Shown: in pieces, positions 7,422-12,496 of the stretch
Numbering within the stretch: position 1 is the first letter of the stretch
Layout: every line of letters begins with the position of its first letter
Assembly (NCBI GenBank): GCA_945862475.1
Contig: CAMAYW010000028.1
Coordinates: forward strand, 1 to 12,496
Length of the DNA: 12,496 nt
Reading direction: 5' to 3'
Origin: Bacteriovorax stolpii
GTDB taxonomy: Bacteria > Bdellovibrionota > Bacteriovoracia > Bacteriovoracales > Bacteriovoracaceae
Notes under the pieces: model-generated
The model's input: only the letters and a program-made list of their open reading frames with translations
What the model was told of the DNA's origin: nothing
Database searches by the model: none
Made by a program: the position numbers and the translations under genes

Positions 7422-7696
7422 ACATTCTCACTGCCTCTATGGGCCTTTCAATATTAATTCTGACAATCACTCAAACAGTGTCCCTTCATAGGGCCACTGT
7501 TTGCCGCCAAGAAGCTTGGCTTTTAGGAACAGAACTTAGAACCAGAGCTTTATTAAATTCTTCAAAAATATCAGACACAGTTTTTCATTCTCGATGCCAG
7601 ATAAAAATCACCCGTTATAAAAAGGCTATCTATTGGCATAAATTAACTGATCTCGTTTTGCATCCTTTTGAACTCGAGATTCAGGGAAAGATATGA
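7418..7696 (+). CDS. Small membrane-anchored protein of the pilus operon, minor-pilin-like
   Basis: 92 aa, no family recognised. It starts at GTG 7418-7420, overlapping the flp stop by 4 bases (GTGA), with AAGAG about 10 bases upstream. One N-terminal hydrophobic helix (about 7-22, GLSILILTITQTVSL) has almost no leader, and a soluble part with two Cys (CRQEAW near 29 and SRCQIK near 59) follows. This is the layout of a small pseudopilin or TadE/TadF-type protein, but the Glu5 pilin signature is missing, so the assignment rests on position and topology. It overlaps the next gene by 4 bases (ATGA). Confidence 0.65.
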   Translation: MNILTASMGLSILILTITQTVSLHRATVCRQEAWLLGTELRTRALLNSSKISDTVFHSRCQIKITRYKKAIYWHKLTDLVLHPFELEIQGKI

Positions 7697-8283
7697 ACCA
7701 GAAAGGAGAAGTAACCCTGATCACAAGCCTTCTCATGTTCATCCTTTTAGGGATTGTTTTACTTTCATCTCTCGAACTTAAAAGTTCTTATAGAAAACTC
7801 CAAAGAAGAACTGAACTCTTTTTGTGTGTAAAAGAAACAAAAGGAGAAATAAATCTATTTATAAAATTCATAGGAAGAACGAACTGGGCCATAAAAAATA
7901 TCAATAGAGCGAAATTAATCATGATGTTCTTGCCCCTAGCTCCTGCAACTACGCTAAACGCCCAAGAACTAAAAAATTTTCTTATTCATGCTCAGAATAT
8001 TCGTCTCATTTCATACTTGAACTCATTAAAAAAGATAAAAGCTAAAGGATGCCAATTAGAACCACGGCTCTATATAACTCCATTTGAATTAAGTGTGAGT
8101 TCCTTCAAAAGAGATCAAACACAATCTGTGAACCTGAGGAAAGGAAAATGGAATTATATTTTTTATTCCCCCCCATACACTTTGGATTTAAGGATAGATG
8201 GGACAGGCTGGGAAGACTCTTCTCCAAGAATAAAATACTTTTTAGAGGAGAAAATGGTGAAGCCGTTATCAACCTTGCCTTAA
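7693..8283 (+). CDS. Membrane-anchored protein of the pilus operon, pseudopilin/TadE-like N-terminus
   Basis: 196 aa. The start MNQKGEVTLITSLLMFILLG resembles a prepilin leader: Lys-Gly, then a membrane helix (about 8-27), although Glu sits right after the Gly rather than at +5. The rest (about 30-196) is a basic, presumably periplasmic domain that I do not recognise. A reasonable view is a minor pilin or TadE/TadG-type protein that primes or caps the pilus. AGGGAAAG precedes the ATG, which overlaps the previous stop (ATGA). Its last 136 bases also encode the start of the next gene in another frame. A run of seven C (8168-8174) lies in that overlap. Confidence 0.65.
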   Translation: MNQKGEVTLITSLLMFILLGIVLLSSLELKSSYRKLQRRTELFLCVKETKGEINLFIKFIGRTNWAIKNINRAKLIMMFLPLAPATTLNAQELKNFLIHAQNIRLISYLNSLKKIKAKGCQLEPRLYITPFELSVSSFKRDQTQSVNLRKGKWNYIFYSPPYTLDLRIDGTGWEDSSPRIKYFLEEKMVKPLSTLP

Positions 8284-8414
8284 GTCTACTTATATCTTCT
8301 TCACTTTTTTTAAGTCTTATTTGGCTTAATCAGTATTTTCACACAAAAACGAAGGATCATTTAAATGCTTTCAGAAAAGATTGGAATACTCTTGAAAAAA
8401 AATACCAAGAGTAA
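8148..8414 (+). CDS. Small TadE-like membrane protein, 5' part overlaps the preceding gene
   Basis: 88 aa. The ATG at 8148 is the only canonical start in this frame before the hydrophobic segment, and it has a strong site, GAGGAAAGGAAA, immediately upstream. After a leader of about 35 residues comes GENGEAVINLALSLLISSS and a membrane helix to about residue 65, resembling the G-x-A-x-x-x-x-A-L start of TadE-like pseudopilins (usually Glu where this one has Asn). A short charged tail follows. The gene overlaps the preceding one by 136 bases and the next by 50 bases. Both reading frames look protein-like in the overlap, so I keep both. An alternative is that a frameshift in the C7 run at 8168-8174 fuses it to the preceding gene. 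Confidence 0.55.
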   Translation: MELYFLFPPIHFGFKDRWDRLGRLFSKNKILFRGENGEAVINLALSLLISSSLFLSLIWLNQYFHTKTKDHLNAFRKDWNTLEKKYQE

Positions 8415-8793
8415 ACTTTGGTGGATCAAGCTAGGTTTTTCGCTCATCCTTTCAAACATTTTCTTTTTTGTCCTATTTTCAAATACTGAAGATGGCAGTG
8501 AGAAATTAAAGACGCTACCCTCAGACCATGTTGAAATTCAATTACGTGCTGAGCTTTTAACGCCATTTCAAATTGGAAAAAAAATCTTAATCGTAAATCG
8601 GAAAAAAAGAATCAAGATTCAGGGTGTACTTATTTCTCAATTATTAGACGAAGAAAGCCGCTTAACCGTTCTTGTAAACGAGAAGGAAGTGAACCATCTC
8701 TTTAACAACTCAAACTGGGAAATTCTTCCTTATATGAAATACCTATCATTCGCATCAATACCAAAGGATCAGCATCATGAAATTCGTTATTAG
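8365..8793 (+). CDS. Short CpaB/RcpC-like pilus assembly protein (tentative)
   Basis: 142 aa. Residues 1-18 are basic and cytoplasmic, about 20-40 form one transmembrane helix (LGFSLILSNIFFFVLF), and the rest should be periplasmic. The stretch LTPFQIGKKILIVNRKKRIKIQGVLIS followed by SRLTVLVNEKEVNHLF and WEILPY has the alternating pattern of an RcpC domain, including the hydrophobic V-L-V-x-x-x-E motif before a final strand. Full CpaB/RcpC proteins run about 250-300 aa and carry a SAF domain, so this would be a shortened version. Its position, just upstream of the secretin, is where CpaB usually sits. AAGGA about 9 bases before the ATG supports the start. It overlaps its neighbours by 50 and 17 bases. 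The family call is inference. Confidence 0.55.
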   Translation: MLSEKIGILLKKNTKSKLWWIKLGFSLILSNIFFFVLFSNTEDGSEKLKTLPSDHVEIQLRAELLTPFQIGKKILIVNRKKRIKIQGVLISQLLDEESRLTVLVNEKEVNHLFNNSNWEILPYMKYLSFASIPKDQHHEIRY

Positions 8794-9061
8794 CCTCCTC
8801 CTTCCATTAACAGTTGGTGCCAATCCGATCAATATTATTCATGAAAATAGTCACGAGCTTGCTGTTATCTATAAAACGATTCTAGAAAATGAATACTTTG
8901 TCCCAAGTGAGTTAATTACACTCAAGAAAACAAAAGAATGTTCAGTGATTAAAAAGAAGGGAAAATTAGATTTATGCCTAAAAAACAACGGAGACCTAAT
9001 TGTGGTCTCCGTTGATCGTGAATTCATTAATGATTCTCTAAAAGTATTCCAGACCCCGTAG
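8777..9061 (+). CDS. Small exported two-cysteine protein of the pilus operon, unknown
   Basis: 94 aa, no family recognised. Residues 1-15 form a signal peptide (MKFVISLLLPLTVGA before NPINII). The mature 79 aa contain two Cys (KECSV near 55 and DLCLK near 67) that could pair, and a basic KKKGK between them. AAAGGA about 8 bases upstream supports the ATG; the gene overlaps the CpaB-like gene by 17 bases. It could be a secretin pilot or accessory protein, given that the secretin is next, but this is only positional. Unusually, its last quarter holds a minus-strand rho-independent terminator (8980-9014), so codons from about KNNGD to SVD are constrained by a perfect 11-base inverted repeat. Confidence 0.65.
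   Translation: MKFVISLLLPLTVGANPINIIHENSHELAVIYKTILENEYFVPSELITLKKTKECSVIKKKGKLDLCLKNNGDLIVVSVDREFINDSLKVFQTP
8980..9014 (-). terminator. Rho-independent terminator of the antisense H1-like gene
   Basis: A perfect 11-base-pair stem (8986-8996 pairing with 9004-9014; core GGTCTCCGTTG) closes a 7-base loop, and on the minus strand it runs straight into six T (8980-8985). On the plus strand the stem is preceded by A and followed by no T run, so it should work only for minus-strand transcription. It lies 61 bases past the stop of the H1-like gene and inside the coding sequence of the 94-aa pilus gene. Confidence 0.85.
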
Positions 9062-9065
9062 GAGG
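9060..9065 (+). promoter_or_regulatory. Perfect Shine-Dalgarno AGGAGG before an alternative in-frame secretin start
   Basis: AGGAGG overlaps the TAG stop of the preceding gene and lies 4 bases before an ATG at 9070, which is in frame with the secretin and open for 85 codons up to the TTG at 9325. Those codons encode an Ala/Leu-rich hydrophobic stretch that is simply the complement of the Lys/Ala-rich antisense gene. Either it is a genuine start giving a 511-aa secretin, or it is the relic of an older start separated from its gene. Confidence 0.5.
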
Positions 9066-9074
9066 ACTTATGAA

Positions 9075-9287
9075 TTACTTAGTAGCGGCTTTCTTAGCAA
9101 CTTTTTTAGCAGCTTTTGGAGCAGCAGCTTTAGGAGCTGCAGTTTTAGTGGCCTTAGGAGCTCCACCTTCGTGGACAGCAAACTTAGGAGTTGTACCTTT
9201 ATTGCGGTTAGCAGCCTTTCTTTTTGCACCCATAGCTCTGTGCTTAGCTTTACGACGATTTTCTGTTACTGCGGTTCTAGAAGCCAT
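9075..9287 (-). CDS. Lys/Ala-rich histone H1-like small basic protein, antisense inside the pilus operon
   Basis: 70 aa, extremely basic. The N-terminal half (1-45) contains TENRRKAKHRAMGAKRKAANRN and then GTTPKFAVHEGG; the C-terminal half (about 44-70) is built of APKAA/KKVAKKA-type repeats as in the tails of eukaryotic H1 and bacterial H1-like proteins, which bind DNA or RNA electrostatically. I chose the ATG at 9285-9287 because GAGGAGAT stands about 7 bases before it; a longer frame up to 9497 has no such site and would run antisense to the secretin N-domain. The gene has its own promoter (9337-9365) and terminator (8980-9014). There is no histone fold and no signal peptide. Possible roles are nucleoid compaction or RNA binding; the exact family is not known to me. 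Confidence 0.82.
   Translation of the reverse strand: MASRTAVTENRRKAKHRAMGAKRKAANRNKGTTPKFAVHEGGAPKATKTAAPKAAAPKAAKKVAKKAATK
9108..9152. repeat. Three degenerate 15-base tandem repeats in the H1-like tail
   Basis: Plus-strand units AGCAGCTTTTGGAGC (9108-9122), AGCAGCTTTAGGAGC (9123-9137) and TGCAGTTTTAGTGGC (9138-9152) encode the A/P/K pentads of the minus-strand basic tail. Copies one and two differ at a single base. Gain or loss of a unit keeps both the minus-strand gene and the plus-strand frame open. Confidence 0.7.
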
Positions 9288-9324
9288 AAATATCTCCTCA
9301 AGGAATTTTCTAAAAGATTCAAAT

Positions 9325-10605
9325 TTGAAGCCCCTCAATTTAACGATTGCCCTCTTGTTTGTCAAAGCCTTCCTTCTATTGCCTTGCGCGTTATGGGCAC
9401 AAGAATCTCCTGGTAACATTATTTTATCCAAGGGAGAGCAAAAAGAGATCGATATTAAGGGGCTAAAGAAGTTCTCAGTAGGAAATCCAGAGGTCATATC
9501 CTACAAGTTCTTATCAAAATCAGGAAAAATCCTCATTAAGGGTAAAAGGGTTGGCTTCACTGATCTAGTCGTTTGGAGCAAAAATGGTAAAGAGACTTAC
9601 AGCCTTTATGTCTTATCGAAACAAAAATTCCTTAAAACCTTTCAGCTCGCCGATGCTCTGAAGAATTTAGACTTAAATATTGATATTAAAGGGCCCATTA
9701 TGACGGCTTCCGGAGTCTTAACTGACTTTGGTGACTATCTTTATCTCCAAAAAATTAAAGGTCAATTTCAGGATCAAGTCTTTTTTAAAATTACATTAAA
9801 CCCAAAACTTAGAAACCACATTATTACCCAAATCTACAAAAAGCTCTATTCCAACGGCTTTTCGCTTGTAAGCTGTCAAACCGACTGGATGGACGTTATG
9901 TGCTTTTATGAGGGAGAAAAGAACGACAACTTGTTAAAGCAGCTTGCCACTTTTTACAGAGTCTCATTCGTTCAACAGGATTCTAGACTAAAACACAAAA
10001 ATTACCGACTAAAACTAAAACTCATTCAGTTAGAACAAATGGATGGAAGAGAAATTCATTTGGGGCTTGATAAACTTAAAGCATCCATAAGTGATCTTTT
10101 TGAATTTGGGATAAAAAAACTTGTCGATGATAATTTTGTATTTCTCACTCAATCGAAAATGGATCTCTCTACACTTGCTGAACCTGAACTTATTGTGAAT
10201 TTAAATACTCCTCAATTAACTGAAATAGGATCACAAATCCCCTATCAAAATATCAATGCCCAAGGGGCGAATGTGATTGCACCCATCGACTGGAAATTTG
10301 CTGGTCTCAGAATAAAAACAAAGATCACTGAATCCTACGGAAAAATCCTTTTAAATTACGAAACTGAATTTTCAAGACCAGTGGATCAGGCAATTAGTGG
10401 AAGTAAAGAAACATCATCTGCACTTCTTGAAATTGGAGAGCCTTTAAAAATATTTCAAATTGGTTTTCAAACTACCTCTAAATCGAGACAAGGGATTCCG
10501 ATTATCTCGAATATTCCTATTTTAAAACATCTCTTTGAATCAAAGTCAGATCAGAAAACATATAAACAAATTTATGGTTATGTCATCTTGGAGGCAGTTG
10601 AGTGA
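9325..10605 (+). CDS. CpaC/RcpA-type outer-membrane secretin of the Tad-like system
   Basis: 426 aa from the TTG at 9325. This start gives a textbook signal peptide (MKPLNLTIALLFVKAFLLLP to ALWA before QES); the longer in-frame start at 9070 would put 85 Ala/Leu-rich residues before it. Mature residues about 30-100 match the pilus-formation N-terminal domain of CpaC/RcpA (LSKGEQKEIDIKG, FSVGNPEVISYK, GKRVGFTDLVVWSKNGKETY). The C-terminal secretin domain (about 285-426) shows LAEPELIVNLNTPQLTEIGS and the signature GIPIISNIPILKHLFES (about 389-405). It should form the multimeric outer-membrane pore for the Flp fibre. The protein is a little shorter than typical CpaC. Only AAAAGA is near the TTG, a poor ribosome binding site, so the true start is uncertain. 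Its stop overlaps the ATPase start. Confidence 0.85.
   Translation: MKPLNLTIALLFVKAFLLLPCALWAQESPGNIILSKGEQKEIDIKGLKKFSVGNPEVISYKFLSKSGKILIKGKRVGFTDLVVWSKNGKETYSLYVLSKQKFLKTFQLADALKNLDLNIDIKGPIMTASGVLTDFGDYLYLQKIKGQFQDQVFFKITLNPKLRNHIITQIYKKLYSNGFSLVSCQTDWMDVMCFYEGEKNDNLLKQLATFYRVSFVQQDSRLKHKNYRLKLKLIQLEQMDGREIHLGLDKLKASISDLFEFGIKKLVDDNFVFLTQSKMDLSTLAEPELIVNLNTPQLTEIGSQIPYQNINAQGANVIAPIDWKFAGLRIKTKITESYGKILLNYETEFSRPVDQAISGSKETSSALLEIGEPLKIFQIGFQTTSKSRQGIPIISNIPILKHLFESKSDQKTYKQIYGYVILEAVE
9337..9365 (-). promoter_or_regulatory. Strong predicted promoter of the antisense H1-like gene
   Basis: On the minus strand a consensus -35 TTGACA (9360-9365) and TAAATT (9337-9342) are exactly 17 bases apart, giving a start near 9330 and a leader of about 43 bases before the ATG at 9287. 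It lies inside the secretin signal-peptide codons and fires against the operon. Confidence 0.65.
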
Positions 10606-11717
10606 TGTTAAGTCTATTTAAAGAAGACGATAAACCAATTTCAAAAGAGTTCGCCTTAAAACGAGCGAAAGATATTCTTATTTCATTTTTAAATAAGGGC
10701 ATTATTCCCAAATGGGACGTTTATTTTCTCGAACTTCCCGTTTTGAGCAATGAAGAGGATCTTTGTGACATTCAATCTTTTTTTCAAAAATTAACGGAGT
10801 GGAGATTTCTGGAAAATCTCATTCAAGAGGACTCAACAGAGTTCATCTTTCATTCGCCTACTCAAATTCAACAATTAACCTCCTCTGGAACCAAGACAAA
10901 TCGGAGTGTTCCTCTTTCTGATGAGGAATGGCAACTTTGGCTAGAAATAATCTCGATCCATTTTAAACAAAACTGGAATGTCCAAGAACCTTTCGTGAGT
11001 TTCTATGCTGATCTATTTCAAAAAAAGTTTCGAATAACTCTCATACATGGCTCTACTTCGCCCAAAAACATTTCTAAGATGTCATTACGATCCATCTCAA
11101 GTAAACCACACACGTTAACTTCATTTGGAAATACCGATGGTCTCCAGAGCTTAATTAAAGGAAAGAAAAATATCCTTGTCGCAGGATCCACCGGTTCTGG
11201 TAAAACTTCTCTTTTATCAACTCTTCTCGATGAAATTGATCCCGATGAGCACCTCATTGTTCTTGAGGATACCTTTGAAATTATGACTTCTCATAAAAAT
11301 CAAACACGATTTCTTGCGGGTAAAACATTTGAGACATCTCTTAAGGCCTATCTCTCGTACTCCTTGAGACTAAGTCCAGAGAGAATGATTCTTGGAGAGA
11401 TGAGATCTCACGAAGTAGTTCCCTTTCTCATGGCCATGAATACGGGACATAAAGGACTTATGGGAACGATCCATGCTTCAAGTGCTGTGGATGCACTCAA
11501 TAGAATGGCGCTTCTTTTTTCTATCTATTCGGGAGAATCAAGCCTTCATTATGAAAAAGTCATGGAACTTGTCTGTCGCAATTTAGAATATGTAATTTTT
11601 ATGGAAAATAAAAAAGTCAAAGAGGTCATTAAAATTTTAGGCTCAGACAAGGGAACCCCTTTCTTTGAAACCATAACAGGTCTCAAAGAAAGGGAAAAAG
11701 AATTTAGTCTCTTTTAA
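10602..11717 (+). CDS. CpaF/TadA-type secretion ATPase
   Basis: 371 aa; the type II/IV secretion ATPase family that powers pilus assembly at the inner membrane. The C-terminal ATPase core shows Walker A AGSTGSGKTS (about 193-202), the Asp-box LIVLEDTFEI (about 219-228), Walker B-like RMILGEMRSHE (about 259-269) and the His-box MGTIHASSAVDA (about 285-297). The preceding AMNTGHKG is also typical. The N-terminal part (1-150) is shorter and poorly conserved compared with usual CpaF/TadA of about 420-480 aa. GGAGG (10590-10594) can serve GTG 10602 or ATG 10605; both overlap the secretin stop (by 4 or 1 bases). It is the last gene of the operon and overlaps the convergent ettA gene by 14 bases. 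Confidence 0.9.
   Translation: MMLSLFKEDDKPISKEFALKRAKDILISFLNKGIIPKWDVYFLELPVLSNEEDLCDIQSFFQKLTEWRFLENLIQEDSTEFIFHSPTQIQQLTSSGTKTNRSVPLSDEEWQLWLEIISIHFKQNWNVQEPFVSFYADLFQKKFRITLIHGSTSPKNISKMSLRSISSKPHTLTSFGNTDGLQSLIKGKKNILVAGSTGSGKTSLLSTLLDEIDPDEHLIVLEDTFEIMTSHKNQTRFLAGKTFETSLKAYLSYSLRLSPERMILGEMRSHEVVPFLMAMNTGHKGLMGTIHASSAVDALNRMALLFSIYSGESSLHYEKVMELVCRNLEYVIFMENKKVKEVIKILGSDKGTPFFETITGLKEREKEFSLF
11657..11694. other. Long hairpin at the 3' junction of the ATPase gene and ettA
   Basis: A 16-position stem (11657-11672 with 11679-11694, one A/C mismatch at 11669/11682) encloses a 6-base loop. It lies inside the last codons of the ATPase gene and 9 bases after the minus-strand ettA stop. On the minus strand GTTCCC follows rather than a T run, and on the plus strand AAAAAG follows, so it is not a classical intrinsic terminator. 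It may protect the ettA mRNA 3' end or support factor-dependent termination. Confidence 0.55.
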
Positions 11718-12496
11718 GTTTTTTATAAGTGATTCGTTGAGGGATATCTGCCTTATCACCAAGACGTCGACGAAGATCTTCGTGGTAATCTTGGAAGTTT
11801 CCTTCAAACCAAGTCACCTTAGAGTCCCCTTCAAAAGCAAGCATATGGGTACAGATTCTATCTAAGAAGTAACGATCATGGGAAATCACCACAGCACATC
11901 CTGCAAACTCTAAAAGTGCCCTTTCAAGAGCTTGGAGTGTATTCACATCGAGATCGTTTGTGGGCTCATCCAATAAGAGAACGTTCCCCTCTTCTTTAAG
12001 CATTTTTGCTAAGTGAACACGGTTTTTTTCACCACCAGAGAGTTCCTTAATACGCTTATTCTGATCTTCACCCGTAAAATTAAAGCGAGAAATATAAGCA
12101 CGAGCATTAACCTCGCGGTTACCTAGCTTAATGAGATCAAGCCCTCCAGAAATTTCTTGAAGGATCGTAGAGTCAGAATTCATTTCACGGGACTGATCAA
12201 TATAAGAGAGTTTTACCGTATCACCAACTTTAAATGACCCTGAGTCTGGTTGAAGCTGATCGGTGATCATTTTGAAAAGTGTCGTCTTACCCGCACCGTT
12301 TGGCCCGATAATCCCAACAATTCCCCCAGGAGGTAGTTTAAAAGTGAGTCCCTCATAAAGTATTTTATCGCCGAAGGCTTTTGTAATGCTGTTTGAATCA
12401 ATAACAATATCCCCAAGTCTTGGCCCTGGTGGAATAAATAAATCTGTTGTTTCATTTCTCTTTTCTTTGGAGTCAGAGAGCATTTTTTCATAATTT
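11704..12496 (-). CDS. ettA: EttA, ABC-F energy-dependent translational throttle protein (C-terminal half; 5' end outside window)
   Basis: About 264 codons are visible, open through the right edge; a methionine at 12483 is internal, since codons N-Y-E-K precede it in frame and the E. coli protein has a similar sequence here. Family length is about 555 aa, so this is the second ABC domain plus the end of the linker. Visible: linker end KRNETTDLFIPPGPRLGD, Walker A IGPNGAGKTTLF, signature LSGGEKNRVHLAKML, Walker B VLLLDEPTNDLD and switch His VISHDRYFLDR. The tail TYKKLKRD matches the end of EttA. EttA binds the ribosomal E site and tunes the first peptide bond to the ATP/ADP state. It is convergent with the pilus operon (14-base overlap), unrelated to it in function. 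Confidence 0.95.
   Translation of the reverse strand, partial: NYEKMLSDSKEKRNETTDLFIPPGPRLGDIVIDSNSITKAFGDKILYEGLTFKLPPGGIVGIIGPNGAGKTTLFKMITDQLQPDSGSFKVGDTVKLSYIDQSREMNSDSTILQEISGGLDLIKLGNREVNARAYISRFNFTGEDQNKRIKELSGGEKNRVHLAKMLKEEGNVLLLDEPTNDLDVNTLQALERALLEFAGCAVVISHDRYFLDRICTHMLAFEGDSKVTWFEGNFQDYHEDLRRRLGDKADIPQRITYKKLKRD

Noticed and set aside
9288..9497. Upstream extension of the H1-like frame on the minus strand (140 aa in total)
   Set aside because: It has no ribosome site, lies antisense to the conserved secretin N-domain and lies partly upstream of the consensus promoter; the ATG at 9287 has GAGGAG and a typical small basic product.
11018..11257. 79-aa frame antisense to the ATPase Walker A region
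   Set aside because: Open only because it mirrors conserved ATPase codons; no start signals.
1..12496. CRISPR arrays, tRNA or rRNA genes, insertion sequences, phage attachment sites
   Set aside because: No regular repeat-spacer pattern, no cloverleaf-like segments, no transposase motifs or flanking duplications were seen on reading both strands.

Overview
The window looks like chromosomal DNA of a low-GC, Gram-negative bacterium with LPS, periplasm and an outer membrane. My best guess is a predatory-type deltaproteobacterial relative (Bdellovibrionota, Bacteriovorax-like). That guess rests on the AT-rich codon use, the Kdo genes, the many short secreted proteins of unknown function and a reduced Tad/Flp pilus locus. 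It is inference, not proof.

Region 1 (1-3640, minus strand) is a tight operon transcribed kdsB > pyrG > kdsA > kdsC. It supplies activated Kdo for LPS: KdsA makes Kdo-8-phosphate, KdsC dephosphorylates it, KdsB couples Kdo to CTP, and PyrG makes the CTP. Genes overlap or nearly touch. kdsC runs off the left edge.

Region 2 (3641-7107) starts with back-to-back promoters. A small exported coiled-coil protein lies on the plus strand, followed by a TolC-family outer-membrane channel paired with a predicted outer-membrane barrel. A SPOR-domain membrane protein lies convergent to them on the minus strand.

Region 3 (7188-11717, plus strand) is a compact Tad/Flp-like secretion-pilus operon: Flp pilin, three small membrane proteins resembling minor pilins or TadE-type proteins, a short CpaB/RcpC-like membrane protein, a small exported two-cysteine protein, a CpaC/RcpA-type secretin and a CpaF/TadA-type ATPase. 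Neighbouring genes overlap by 1 to 136 bases. No TadB/TadC platform protein, CpaE or prepilin peptidase is present in the window.

Nested on the opposite strand inside this operon (8980-9365) is a complete small transcription unit: a promoter with a consensus -35, a good ribosome binding site, a 70-codon Lys/Ala-rich histone H1-like gene, and a textbook rho-independent terminator. The terminator lies inside the coding sequence of the upstream pilus gene, and the promoter lies inside the secretin signal-peptide region. This is the most unusual structure in the window.

Region 4 (11704-12496, minus strand) is the C-terminal half of the ABC-F translation factor EttA. It converges on and overlaps the ATPase gene by 14 bases, with a long hairpin at the junction.
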